64,000 nt of DNA. Source: Clostridiales bacterium. Its GTDB lineage: Bacteria; Bacillota; Clostridia; Christensenellales; UBA1242. A program made the translations under genes and the position numbers. The DNA is taken from positions 62,001 through 126,000 of the forward strand of contig DPGI01000004.1 in assembly GCA_003522085.1 (NCBI GenBank), read 5' to 3'. The notes below the pieces were generated by a model. It saw nothing but the letters and a program-made list of their open reading frames with translations, did not search any database and was not told the DNA's origin. Shown one piece after another: positions 37,863-45,031 of this stretch (position 1 is its first letter; every line of letters starts with the position of its first letter).

Positions 37863-38115
37863 ACTAATGCGATACGGTAAGATATAACTCCTGTTGTATT
37901 TGGTTGATATTATGTATCAATGGACTTCCTTTGGAGGGATTTTCCTTGGGCATCGTGTCTATGTGTTTCTTTATCATCAATTCCATAATAATAGGAATTA
38001 GAGAAGACATATTGAACGATGTACAGGAGTTGAGCACGATTTCCGTGCTCATGAATAGATTGTGCTTTAGTTTATACCGTTAATACCTCGAATTTTTGTT
38101 AGATGGTACAGGAGA
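37863..38115 (+). ncRNA. Retron msr-msd non-coding RNA (predicted)
   Basis: The untranslated region upstream of the retron genes is rich in nested inverted repeats. An outer stem ACGGTA/TACCGT (37874-37879/38075-38080) and a 9-base stem AACTCCTGT/ACAGGAGTT (37886-37894/38023-38031) are candidates for the a1/a2 pairing. Inside lie a hairpin TTGATA/TATCAA (37904-37920), a small CCT-TTGG-AGG hairpin (37928-37937) and a long msd-like hairpin with ends CATCGT/ACGATG (37951-38021), an inner TATGT/ACATA stem and an AATTCC/GGAATT tip. A further hairpin TGAGCACG/CGTGCTCA follows (38031-38051). The first G after the a1 candidate (37896) is a possible branch point. The assignment of msr and msd and the 3' end are inferred. 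Confidence 0.65.
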
Positions 38116-38157
38116 CCACTTGTGTGGGCAAATAACAAAAAGGAGGTAAACCAAATT

Positions 38158-38370
38158 ATGAAGAAGAACACCAATTCAACTTCAACTATCGTTAACATTA
38201 CAGGTAATAATAACACTGTGATTATTAATGGTACTGCTAGTTTAGGTAAAGAAACTAGCAAAAAGAAAAAGTCATTTAAGACTTGGTTAAAAGCATTAGG
38301 TAAACTTATTCGTTCCGCATTTGTAAATATTTCAGTTCTTCTAATAGAAATATTTGCAAAGTTGGGATAA
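38158..38370 (+). CDS. Small retron-associated protein, candidate effector
   Basis: 70 residues; start at ATG 38158 after a perfect AAGGAGGT site (an upstream in-frame ATG at 38122 lacks one). The N-terminus is Asn/Thr-rich and strand-like (TSTIVNITGNNNTVIINGTA), followed by a lysine-rich stretch and a hydrophobic or amphipathic C-terminal helix (LGKLIRSAFVNISVLLIEIF). I know of no named family. Being the only other gene between the retron RNA and the reverse transcriptase, it is the best candidate for the toxin or effector. A membrane-active peptide with a self-assembling beta segment would fit, but this is inference. Its end overlaps the start of the reverse transcriptase gene by 17 bases. 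Confidence 0.7.
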   Translation: MKKNTNSTSTIVNITGNNNTVIINGTASLGKETSKKKKSFKTWLKALGKLIRSAFVNISVLLIEIFAKLG

Positions 38371-39376
38371 GCACAACCAATTCAAATATAATGAGGTTTA
38401 CCCTTTGGAATATAGAAAATGTTATTTATATGGATTGAAATCCAAAAAGAAATTGTTAGAACTTTTGCATATCGATAGAAAGATTTATTGCAAGAGTTCT
38501 TTTCTTAACTGCAAAATTAAACCATATATAGAGATTAATAAAAATAAGAAAAAAAGGTTAATTGAAGCACCAGATGAAGATGTTAAGAATATTCAATCTA
38601 TAATTTTAAGAGCTCTGCAACTTATTGATGTCCCAAACTATGCTTTTTCGGGCATAAAAGGAAAATGCTATATAGATAATGCAAAAGCTCATTCTGATAA
38701 GAAATATTTATTTAAAATAGATATTTCTAAATTTTTCCCAAATATTGGAAGAAATAAAATTTATAATTTTTATTTAAACAAACTAAAAACATCTCCAGAT
38801 GTAGCAAATATTTTAACAAACTTATCAACAATAAATCTTGATTTGAAAAATCAAAACAACAAAACAATGTTAAAGATAAATGAATTTATTAATGATGCTC
38901 ACATAAAAGAAAGAAATCATTTAATCACAGGGTCTCCTTTGAGTTCTATTATGTCTTATTTTGCAAATGTTGATATGTTTGAAAAGATTAATGAAATAGC
39001 CTTGAAGTACAATATTACAATGACGGTATATGTGGATGATGTAGTTTTCTCGTCCGACAACAAAATTCCTTACTTTTTCCGTAAGAATGTTTTAAATATT
39101 ATAAACCAAAACTCTTATGATGTATCTGTAAAAAAATGTAAGTGGTATAATAAGCCTGAAAATAAAAAAGTGACAGGAGTAATTTTAGATAAAAAAGGAA
39201 AAATGCAAATCCCTAATAAGTTAATGTTAAAAACTCATAATTATATTAATGAAATTAATAAAGGCGATAAAACTAATATTGATAAATTACAAGGTTGTTT
39301 AGTTGTTGCAAATTCCATAAATGGAAAATTTAAAGAATATAGAGGACAACTAAAAAAGATGAAAAGAAAATTTTGA
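38354..39376 (+). CDS. Retron reverse transcriptase
   Basis: 340 residues with the reverse transcriptase palm: KIDISKFFPNIGR (first catalytic Asp), GSPLSSIMSYFAN and YVDDVVFSS (YxDD). The retron-specific motifs are there too: NAKAH (NAxxH) just ahead of the first catalytic block and VTGVILD (VTG) in the C-terminal part. The enzyme primes on its own RNA and makes msDNA. The best start is TTG 38354, within the small gene; there is no in-frame ATG near and no separate ribosome binding site, so translation is presumably coupled to that of the small protein (or begins at a slightly later TTG). The stop codon lies in the first of four TTGACAGCAA repeats. The AT-rich codon usage matches the rest of the island. 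Confidence 0.9.
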   Translation: MQSWDKHNQFKYNEVYPLEYRKCYLYGLKSKKKLLELLHIDRKIYCKSSFLNCKIKPYIEINKNKKKRLIEAPDEDVKNIQSIILRALQLIDVPNYAFSGIKGKCYIDNAKAHSDKKYLFKIDISKFFPNIGRNKIYNFYLNKLKTSPDVANILTNLSTINLDLKNQNNKTMLKINEFINDAHIKERNHLITGSPLSSIMSYFANVDMFEKINEIALKYNITMTVYVDDVVFSSDNKIPYFFRKNVLNIINQNSYDVSVKKCKWYNKPENKKVTGVILDKKGKMQIPNKLMLKTHNYINEINKGDKTNIDKLQGCLVVANSINGKFKEYRGQLKKMKRKF

Positions 39377-39507
39377 CAGCAATTGACAGCAAATGTACCA
39401 GTTTTAGAGAGCTTACGAACGAATTAGACCGATAGTTGATTTTTTGACTATCGGTCTTTTTTAATGGAGCAAATATTGACAGCAATTGCACCAAAAATTG
39501 ACAGCAA
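39373..39507. repeat. Four copies of TTGACAGCAA, likely integrase arm sites
   Basis: Exact copies begin at 39373, 39383, 39476 and 39498; the first two are in tandem, the last two 22 bases apart. They lie between the island's last gene and the tRNA-Thr attachment site, where tyrosine integrases bind arm-type repeats. The tandem pair overlaps the stop codon of the reverse transcriptase gene. Confidence 0.65.
39426..39462 (+). terminator. Terminator of the retron operon
   Basis: AGACCGATAGT (39426-39436) pairs perfectly with ACTATCGGTCT (39447-39457) and is followed by T residues. Confidence 0.9.
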
Positions 39508-39546
39508 ATATTTTTTAGGCTTAAAATCTTTGTTAAAAAATGAGAA

Positions 39547-39588
39547 TAAAAAAACGCCAAAACCCTAGGAAAATAAAGGGTTTTAGCG
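39547..39588 (-). terminator. Terminator of the tRNA-Thr transcript
   Basis: On the minus strand CGC-T-AAAACCC pairs with GGGTTTT-G-GCG and is followed by seven T residues, just beyond the tRNA 3' end. Confidence 0.8.
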
Positions 39589-39600
39589 ACTTTTAATGAG

Positions 39601-39675
39601 TGGAGCTGGTGACGGGAATCGGACCCGTGACCCCCACCTTACCAAGGTGGTGCTCTACCGCTGAGCCACACCAGC
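39601..39675 (-). tRNA. tRNA-Thr (anticodon GGU)
   Basis: The minus strand folds as a complete cloverleaf: acceptor GCTGGTG/CACCAGC, D arm GCTC…GAGC, anticodon stem CCACC/GGTGG with loop TTGGTAA (anticodon GGT), variable bases, T arm ACGGG/CCCGT with a loop TCCGATT, discriminator T and an encoded CCA. The T loop reads TCCGATT rather than the usual TTCGA(A/T)T. It is the presumed attachment site at the right edge of the island. Confidence 0.93.
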
Positions 39676-39734
39676 ATAGTGCTGTTTTTGAACGATTTTT
39701 GCGGTGAAATTTAGTGATTAAAAAGTGCTGTTTT

Positions 39735-39775
39735 TGTTTTACCAAGGCGACGCTCTACCGACTGAGCCACAGCAG
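39735..39775 (-). pseudogene. 5' half of a second tRNA-Thr (GGU)
   Basis: On the minus strand GCTGCTG-TG-GCTC-AGTCGGTA-GAGC and GTCGCCTTGGTAA reproduce the acceptor, D arm and anticodon arm of a tRNA-Thr down to the anticodon loop. After TTGGTAA the sequence changes to ACAAAAACAGCAC and no 3' half follows. It stands closest to a perfect promoter, so it is probably the original gene, cut in two by recombination at the anticodon loop. Confidence 0.75.
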
Positions 39776-39795
39776 CATTTACTCGTTGCTTGTTT

Positions 39796-39824
39796 ATAAT
39801 ATCAATATTTTTGTCCGTTGTCAA
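39796..39824 (-). promoter_or_regulatory. tRNA promoter
   Basis: Minus-strand TTGACA (39824-39819), 17 bases, TATTAT (39801-39796). It would transcribe the half tRNA and then the intact tRNA-Thr. Confidence 0.8.
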
Positions 39825-39875
39825 TTATTTAGAATGTTTTATTGCAGTAAAAGTCGAAACTTTTTAATTTTACTA

Positions 39876-39904
39876 TTGACATGTATGAGAAAATGTGCTT
39901 TAAT
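39876..39904 (+). promoter_or_regulatory. Promoter of the 60-residue protein gene
   Basis: TTGACA (39876-39881), 17 bases, TTTAAT (39899-39904). Confidence 0.75.
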
Positions 39905-39930
39905 TGAAACATATACAAAGGGAGGAAATT

Positions 39931-40113
39931 ATGCAAAGCTCAAACACACCTGGAAAATCTAGTTTTAGATATCCAAACAATGTCAACGTTAAAAAGGTAA
40001 AAATAAACAAAATTAAAAAGTCTCGTCAAGTTATGTTTGTTGAAGAAGCTCATGAAATGCGCAATAGCCAAAACACTTTTAACTATAATAAGCCAACTGT
40101 GCCTACATTATAA
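39931..40113 (+). CDS. Uncharacterised 60-residue basic protein
   Basis: Start at ATG 39931 after AAAGGGAGGAAATT; an in-frame ATG at 39904 lies on the -10 box and is not used. The protein (MQSSNTPGKSSFRYPNNVNV, then KKVKINKIKKSRQVMFVEEA) is rich in Lys and Asn, with no membrane helix or known motif. It has its own promoter and terminator, which supports a real gene. The function is unknown. Confidence 0.6.
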   Translation: MQSSNTPGKSSFRYPNNVNVKKVKINKIKKSRQVMFVEEAHEMRNSQNTFNYNKPTVPTL

Positions 40114-40137
40114 CAAAAACATTGGTTGTTTATTTTA

Positions 40138-40166
40138 AAAACTCGCAAAAATTCGCGAGTTTTTTA
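40138..40166 (+). terminator. Terminator of the 60-residue protein gene
   Basis: ACTCGC (40141-40146) pairs with GCGAGT (40155-40160), with flanking A/T runs. Confidence 0.85.
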
Positions 40167-40206
40167 TTTTCTGCTGGATTACGACCTTTTTTTGCTCATA
40201 TAATGG

Positions 40207-40235
40207 TTGACAAATGGTCATATTTTGTTTATAAT
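40207..40235 (+). promoter_or_regulatory. Promoter of the secG-rnr-smpB-ssrA operon
   Basis: TTGACA (40207-40212), 17 bases, TATAAT (40230-40235): a perfect consensus promoter. Confidence 0.9.
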
Positions 40236-40263
40236 CTTTATGATTTTTAGAGGAGGAAGACGA

Positions 40264-40494
40264 ATGGGATTTGCAATGCTTGGCAACGTTTTCTCCGACC
40301 TTGACAACTGGATCAGAGGTTGGGACTCAATGACGTTTGCTATCGTTACGATTGTTCTTGTGTCACTTATGTGTATGTATGGAACAAGTTTTCTTAAAGG
40401 CTTGCTTGGTGGCAAGTTTAAATTTAAATTTTTCTCATTCATATTTCTCGCATTAGTCACAACTATGTTAGTTTACATATGCATTAAGCATTAA
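40264..40494 (+). CDS. Small membrane protein (76 residues)
   Basis: Start at ATG 40264 after AGAGGAGGAAGACG; an earlier in-frame ATG at 40207 lies within the promoter. There are two hydrophobic helices (FAIVTIVLVSLMCMYGTSFL at about residues 25-44 and FSFIFLALVTTMLVYICI near the end) with a basic segment FKFKF between. The N-terminus is amphipathic. No known motif. It is the first gene of the secG-rnr-smpB unit, 17 bases before secG, so it may be linked to secretion or RNA quality control, but this is only context. Confidence 0.7.
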   Translation: MGFAMLGNVFSDLDNWIRGWDSMTFAIVTIVLVSLMCMYGTSFLKGLLGGKFKFKFFSFIFLALVTTMLVYICIKH

Positions 40495-40511
40495 AAATAA
40501 AGGAGTTTTAC

Positions 40512-40823
40512 ATGAATTTTTTACCTATGCTCGCAGATGAAATCCAATCAGATTTTGTTACAACGGTTCTCCCAATAATGAGATACGTTCTGTTCTTTTT
40601 GATCATTGCTTGCGCTATCGTTATCATTATCACTTGCTTGCTTCAATCAAACAGTTCGGAAGGCGGGGATCCAATCACTGGAATTCAAGAAAGTTATTAC
40701 ACAAAAAACAAGGGTGGCTCTCGTGATGGAAAATTGAAGATTATCACAATCGTTTGCGCATCAATTATTGCGGTTAGTGTAATCATTTATTTCGTTACAG
40801 AGATATTTAACAAGACAGCATGA
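40512..40823 (+). CDS. secG: Preprotein translocase subunit SecG
   Basis: 103 residues, after AAGGAG. SecG is the small auxiliary subunit of the SecYEG channel in the membrane. The two membrane helices (YVLFFLIIACAIVIIITCLL and IITIVCASIIAVSVIIYFVT) flank a loop with the SecG-like LLQSNSSEGGDPITGIQES sequence. The family is usually 75-80 residues; the N-terminal extra 15 residues are unusual. The stop codon overlaps the rnr start codon (ATGA), so translation is coupled. secG-rnr-smpB-ssrA is a classical Firmicutes order. Confidence 0.85.
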   Translation: MNFLPMLADEIQSDFVTTVLPIMRYVLFFLIIACAIVIIITCLLQSNSSEGGDPITGIQESYYTKNKGGSRDGKLKIITIVCASIIAVSVIIYFVTEIFNKTA

Positions 40824-42898
40824 CATTAACAGAGAGAATTAAAGAAATAGTTGCGAAAGATAGTTTGGTTTATTCAAAACCAGACAATCTTTTTTTATTT
40901 TTATCAACAGCGCTAGGCAAAAAACAGGAAGTAATTCAGACTGAGTTTAAAAAATTGCTTGCTTCTGGCGACATTTTTGAAGTTAGAAATGGAAAATTTA
41001 TCACAATACCTTCACATGGCTATGTAAAAGGACATTTTATGGGAAGCGCCAAGGGTTATGCTTTTTGTGACATAGGTGGGGCGGAGGATATATTTATTCC
41101 TGGGAACCGCACAAACGGAGCGATTGACGGAGACGATGTTATAATCAAACTTTTTGCGCAAGAAGGAGGCAAAGAGGGCGAAGTTGTAAAGGTTGTAAAA
41201 CCTGTTAAAAAGATTGTGGGAACAGTTGTAAAAGTCAGCCGAAATCTGTTTTTAGAACCAGACAATCAAAAAATTTCTTTTAAAATTCCTATTTTAAAGA
41301 CGGCAATCAAACCAATGCTCAATCAAAAGGTTGTTGTAAGGCTTGTCCGCCGCGACAATGGCAAGATTTCTGGCGAAGTTGTTGAAATTTTGGGCAATGA
41401 AAACGATATTAAAGTGCTTGAAAAAGCGATAATTCGCAGCCATAATTTATATGAAGAATTTGATGACGAAATAGAAGAAATCGCAAACAAACTCAACAAA
41501 CCTGTTTCGGCAAAGCAGAAAAAAGGCAGAGAAGATTTCACAAAACTCACAACTTTCACGATTGACGGGGAAGACGCCAAAGACTTTGACGACGCGGTTT
41601 CAATTAAAAAACTTTCAGACGGATATGAACTTGGAGTGCATATCGCCGACGTGGGCGAGTTTGTTAAAGTTGGATCTCCGCTTGACGAGGTCGCTTACGA
41701 ACGCGCCACAAGCACATATTTTCCAACGTCTGTTTTGCCTATGCTTCCAGTAGGTTTGTCAAACGGCATTTGCTCGCTCAACGAAGGTGTTGAGAGATTG
41801 ACTCTTTCATGCGTTATGCACGTGACAAAAGATGGGGAAGTTAAAGATCATAAAATTGTTGAAAGCGTGATCAAAAGCAGAGCGCGCTTGACCTACACCG
41901 AAGTTTTTGCGGTTATTGAGGGAAGACCGACCACAAAGAAGGCGCAAGGCTTGAAAAAAGAGATTATGCTGATGGCAGAACTTGCTAAAACACTTGAAAA
42001 CAATCGCGTTAAACGTGGAGCGCTTGATCTCGATATTCCTGAGCCACAATTTGTCTTTGACGACAAAGGCTATGTTGTCGACGTGAAAAAACGCGAGAGA
42101 AACGATGCGCACAAACTTATCGAAGAATTTATGGTCCTTGCAAACGAAACAGTCGCAAAACATTTTTCAATTGCTGGCGTGCCTTTTGTTTATCGTGTTC
42201 ACGAAAAACCTACAATCGAAAAATCAAAGGCCGTTTTGTCGTTCTTGGCGGGGCTTGGCGTGTCATGCCCATCGCTGCCAAAAGTGGTTTCGCCAAAGTA
42301 TGTTCAAAGTTTGCTTGATTTAATTAAGGGCAAAACCTATGAAGAAGCCGCAAACAAAATTATTTTGCGCAGTATGCAAAAAGCGGTTTATAAAAATGAA
42401 AATTTAGGGCATTTTGGCTTGGCTCTTGAAAATTATTGTCATTTCACATCGCCAATTCGCCGCTATCCTGACTTGACAATTCACAGAATTATTAAAGAAG
42501 TTTTGCATAAAAAACTGACTAAATCGCGCAAAGAAGAGCTTGATGAATTCACTATGGAAAGTGCTGATCAAAGCTCTTTGCAAGAGAGCAACAGCGAAAA
42601 AGCGGAAAGGGAAGTTGACGATCTTTGGAGAGCATATTTGATGAAAGACCGCATTGGAGAAGTGTTTGACGCGACGATTACAAGCGTGACAAATTACGGT
42701 GTTTTTGTTGGTCTTGAAAACTCAGTTGAAGGGCTGGTGAAGATTGAAGACCTGCCGCAAGACGCATATTTGTTCTTTGAGCGTTCGATGGAAATTAAAG
42801 GTCAAAAACATGCATTTAGAATTGGCGACAAGATGCGCGTAAAACTTGTCAATGTCAATTTATTTACAAGAAAAGTCGATTTTGTGCCAGAAAAATAG
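40820..42898 (+). CDS. rnr: Ribonuclease R
   Basis: 692 residues. RNase R is a 3'-5' exoribonuclease that degrades structured RNA and the nonstop messages handled by trans-translation. A winged-helix-like N-terminus (1-70) is followed by cold-shock domains, the RNB catalytic domain with FTIDGEDAKDFDDAVSIKKL (metal-binding Asp cluster) and HFTSPIRRYPDLTIHRI, and a C-terminal S1 domain (FDATITSVTNYGVFVGLENS). Length is close to the family's 700-800. The start overlaps the secG stop codon. smpB and the tmRNA gene follow, as is common for this functional group. Confidence 0.95.
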   Translation: MTLTERIKEIVAKDSLVYSKPDNLFLFLSTALGKKQEVIQTEFKKLLASGDIFEVRNGKFITIPSHGYVKGHFMGSAKGYAFCDIGGAEDIFIPGNRTNGAIDGDDVIIKLFAQEGGKEGEVVKVVKPVKKIVGTVVKVSRNLFLEPDNQKISFKIPILKTAIKPMLNQKVVVRLVRRDNGKISGEVVEILGNENDIKVLEKAIIRSHNLYEEFDDEIEEIANKLNKPVSAKQKKGREDFTKLTTFTIDGEDAKDFDDAVSIKKLSDGYELGVHIADVGEFVKVGSPLDEVAYERATSTYFPTSVLPMLPVGLSNGICSLNEGVERLTLSCVMHVTKDGEVKDHKIVESVIKSRARLTYTEVFAVIEGRPTTKKAQGLKKEIMLMAELAKTLENNRVKRGALDLDIPEPQFVFDDKGYVVDVKKRERNDAHKLIEEFMVLANETVAKHFSIAGVPFVYRVHEKPTIEKSKAVLSFLAGLGVSCPSLPKVVSPKYVQSLLDLIKGKTYEEAANKIILRSMQKAVYKNENLGHFGLALENYCHFTSPIRRYPDLTIHRIIKEVLHKKLTKSRKEELDEFTMESADQSSLQESNSEKAEREVDDLWRAYLMKDRIGEVFDATITSVTNYGVFVGLENSVEGLVKIEDLPQDAYLFFERSMEIKGQKHAFRIGDKMRVKLVNVNLFTRKVDFVPEK

Positions 42899-42966
42899 CA
42901 AAAAAAGCACAAATAATTAAAAAAAATTAAAAAAGGGTCTTGAAATCATTCAATAAAGGTGTTATA

Positions 42967-43428
42967 ATGAATAACGAAATAAAGTTGATCGCTTCAAACA
43001 AAAAAGCCTATCACAATTATTTCATTTCAGATCTGACCGAAGCCGGCATTGTGCTGGAAGGAAGTGAGGTAAAGTCACTCAGACTTAATGGTATGAGTTT
43101 GAATGAAAGTTTCGTGTTTGTAAAAAACGGTGAAATTTTTTTGAAAAACGCTTATATTAAGTTGTATGACTCAACATCAGCCTTCAAACCTGATGAACGG
43201 CACGACAGAAAATTATTGCTCCATAAAGCCGAGATTGAAAAACTTGAACGTAAAGTTAAAGAAAAGGGATTTTCAATCATGGCAACCAAAGTTTACTTTT
43301 TAAAAGGTAAAGTTAAGGTTGAAATTGGACTGGCAAAAGGCAAACAGCTTTTTGACAAACGTGACGCTTTGAAAGATAAGTCAACAGCGCGAGAAGTTGA
43401 CAGATATTTAAAGCAGCGGGGGCGATAA
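42967..43428 (+). CDS. smpB: SsrA-binding protein
   Basis: 153 residues; start at ATG 42967 after AAAGGTG. SmpB binds tmRNA and brings it to stalled ribosomes. The family fold is clear: NKKAYHNYFISDLTEAGIVL, EGSEVKSLRLNGMSLNESFV and the C-terminal KVYFLKGKVKVEIGLAKGKQ, DKRDALKDKSTAREVDRYL. The stop codon (43426-43428) lies inside the predicted 5' end of the tmRNA. A promoter-like TTGAAA-N17-TATAAT (42940-42968) has its -10 box on the start codon itself, so any RNA from it would begin inside smpB. Confidence 0.95.
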   Translation: MNNEIKLIASNKKAYHNYFISDLTEAGIVLEGSEVKSLRLNGMSLNESFVFVKNGEIFLKNAYIKLYDSTSAFKPDERHDRKLLLHKAEIEKLERKVKEKGFSIMATKVYFLKGKVKVEIGLAKGKQLFDKRDALKDKSTAREVDRYLKQRGR

Positions 43429-43772
43429 GGTTTCGACGGGGTGAGTGAGGAAAGTATAAAGCGTGTGGTTGATGACTTGAAACCTAAAAACTGGTCAAAA
43501 AAATAAACGCAAATAATAACTATCAAACTGTAAAGGCTGCTGCCTAACAGTCGCTTATGGATGTCTTTCCACTTTGGATAGCCAAAGCGTCAAACTAAAA
43601 GTGGATAGCGATTTTTAGCAATACCTTGAGTTAAAAATTGAAATTTTATAGGTTCGATTGAGAAAATTTGTTTGTGGACTATTCTCAATTTAAATTCAAA
43701 CACAAACTGCACACGGAGAAAGGCTTTTTAAACTTGTTTCGGACGCGGGTTCAATTCCCGCCGTCTCCACCA
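43418..43772 (+). ncRNA. ssrA: tmRNA (transfer-messenger RNA)
   Basis: The RNA rescues stalled ribosomes together with SmpB. The 5' end GGGGGCG pairs with CGTCTCC at the 3' end to form the acceptor stem (two G-T pairs), followed by A and an encoded CCA. The T arm is GCGGG TTCAATT CCCGC. After the 5' GATAAGGTTTCGACGGGG block the tag frame starts with GCA at 43509 and reads ANNNYQTVKAAA, stopping at 43545-43547. Length is about 355 bases, normal for a bacterial one-piece tmRNA. The first 11 bases overlap the end of smpB. Confidence 0.95.
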
Positions 43773-43836
43773 AATTGGTTTTTACAAGGTCAAAACCTTG
43801 AAAACATAAAAAAATTACAAAAAAGAGGTAAAAATT

Positions 43837-44946
43837 ATGGGTACAGTTATTCTTAATGTTGTGATTATCTTGGGAATCATTATCGCTGGCGGATTTTTGA
43901 TTTTCTTCCTTGGTGATCTTCTTATGTCTATCGTAAATCCTAAAGGGGAAGAAGAAAGAGTTAAACTTAAAAGAAAGGACTCAGCTAAAAAGTTTGCTAA
44001 AAAGGTTGAAGCAATGCCTGCTGAAGACCAAGCTGAACTTAAAGCAGAATCTCCACTTGCTGAAGCAGTAATTGAAGACGCAAAAGAAGAATCAGCTGTT
44101 GCAGAAGCAACTCCAGTTGTTGAAGAATACAACGCTGACGAAAAAGTTGAAGAAAAAACAGAAGAAAAATCTGAAGAAGAAAAACTTGCAGAAGCAAGAG
44201 CAGCTTTAGAAAAGAGAAAAGCTGAAATCTTAAAACGTATGCAAGAACAAATCGAAGAAGAGCCAGAACAAACCGAAGAAGAGTCAGAAGAAGCTGAAGA
44301 AGCTGAAGAAGCTGAAGAAGACGTTGAGCCAGAAGTTGAAGAAACTGTTGAAGAAACAGTTGAAGTTGACGAAGAAAAAGAACAAATCAAGGCTGAACTT
44401 GAACAAGCTAAGAAAGCTTTGGAAGAAGAAAGAGCAAGATATGAAGCTCTTGCAACACAACTTCAAAACACAGAAGCAGAAGAAAAAACTGTTGTTTCTG
44501 GAACAAAAGAAGACTATGAAGCTCAAAAAGCTGAACTTGAAGCTAGACTCAAAGACAACGAAAAAGAACTCAAAGCCTGCAAAAAAGAATACATTCCACT
44601 TGCAAAAGTTAACAAAACTCTTGCAAACGACGAAAAGAAACTTCGCAGAAAAGAAGCTATCGTTGCTAAACAAAAAGTTATGCTTTATGGCGTAAACAAC
44701 TATGAAGACATCGACGAAGAAAAAGCAAAGAAACTTGCTGAAGAACTTGATCTTCTTGATGGACTTAAACTTTCAGTTCAACATTGCCACGAAGTTATGG
44801 AATCAAACAAAGACAGATTTCCAGTTCTTGAAAAAATGTATTTCATTTTGAAAGCACAAAACGAACAAATCAAAGCTGACCTTCTTGAAGTTGATAACGC
44901 TCTTGCAACATTTGAAACAGAAGAAGGGGAAGGAACACAAGAATAA
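43837..44946 (+). CDS. Membrane-anchored acidic coiled-coil protein
   Basis: 369 residues, after AAGAGGT. A single N-terminal membrane helix (VVIILGIIIAGGFLIFFLGD, about residues 8-28) is followed by a basic patch and then by a long Glu-rich region (about 70-185, with runs such as EESEEAEEAEEAEE) and a Lys/Glu coiled coil (about 185-260, KEQIKAELEQAKKALEEERA). The C-terminal 110 residues are helical with no known motif. No family is recognised. It may be a structural or scaffold protein of the cell envelope. A protein of similar build, with an acidic tail, lies at 51254-51925. A terminator follows. Confidence 0.7.
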   Translation: MGTVILNVVIILGIIIAGGFLIFFLGDLLMSIVNPKGEEERVKLKRKDSAKKFAKKVEAMPAEDQAELKAESPLAEAVIEDAKEESAVAEATPVVEEYNADEKVEEKTEEKSEEEKLAEARAALEKRKAEILKRMQEQIEEEPEQTEEESEEAEEAEEAEEDVEPEVEETVEETVEVDEEKEQIKAELEQAKKALEEERARYEALATQLQNTEAEEKTVVSGTKEDYEAQKAELEARLKDNEKELKACKKEYIPLAKVNKTLANDEKKLRRKEAIVAKQKVMLYGVNNYEDIDEEKAKKLAEELDLLDGLKLSVQHCHEVMESNKDRFPVLEKMYFILKAQNEQIKADLLEVDNALATFETEEGEGTQE

Positions 44947-44960
44947 CCCTAATATACAAA

Positions 44961-44986
44961 ACCTTGCACTTGCTGCAAGGTTTTTT
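44961..44986 (+). terminator. Terminator of the acidic coiled-coil gene
   Basis: ACCTTGCA (44961-44968) pairs with TGCAAGGT (44974-44981) and is followed by T residues. Confidence 0.9.
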
Positions 44987-45031
44987 GTTGTTAAAAATTC
45001 ATAAGCGTTTTTGGGTTGGTAATGAAATAAA

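Noticed and set aside
38354..39376. Group II intron or other non-retron reverse transcriptase
   Set aside because: NAxxH and VTG motifs fit retrons, there is no maturase or endonuclease domain and no intron ribozyme domain V-like hairpin is seen.
39300..39510. CRISPR array from the TTGACAGCAA repeats
   Set aside because: The repeat is only 10 bases, spacing is irregular and no cas gene is in the window.
39714..39962. 82-codon open frame over the half tRNA
   Set aside because: It covers the tRNA remnant and the promoter of the 60-residue gene and lacks a ribosome binding site.
43668..43856. Small open frame within the tmRNA region
   Set aside because: It lies in the tmRNA 3' domain and on the start of the next gene and has no start signal.
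43815..44390. Ser-rich frame on the minus strand
   Set aside because: It is the antisense of the Glu-rich region of the coiled-coil protein, which has good start signals.
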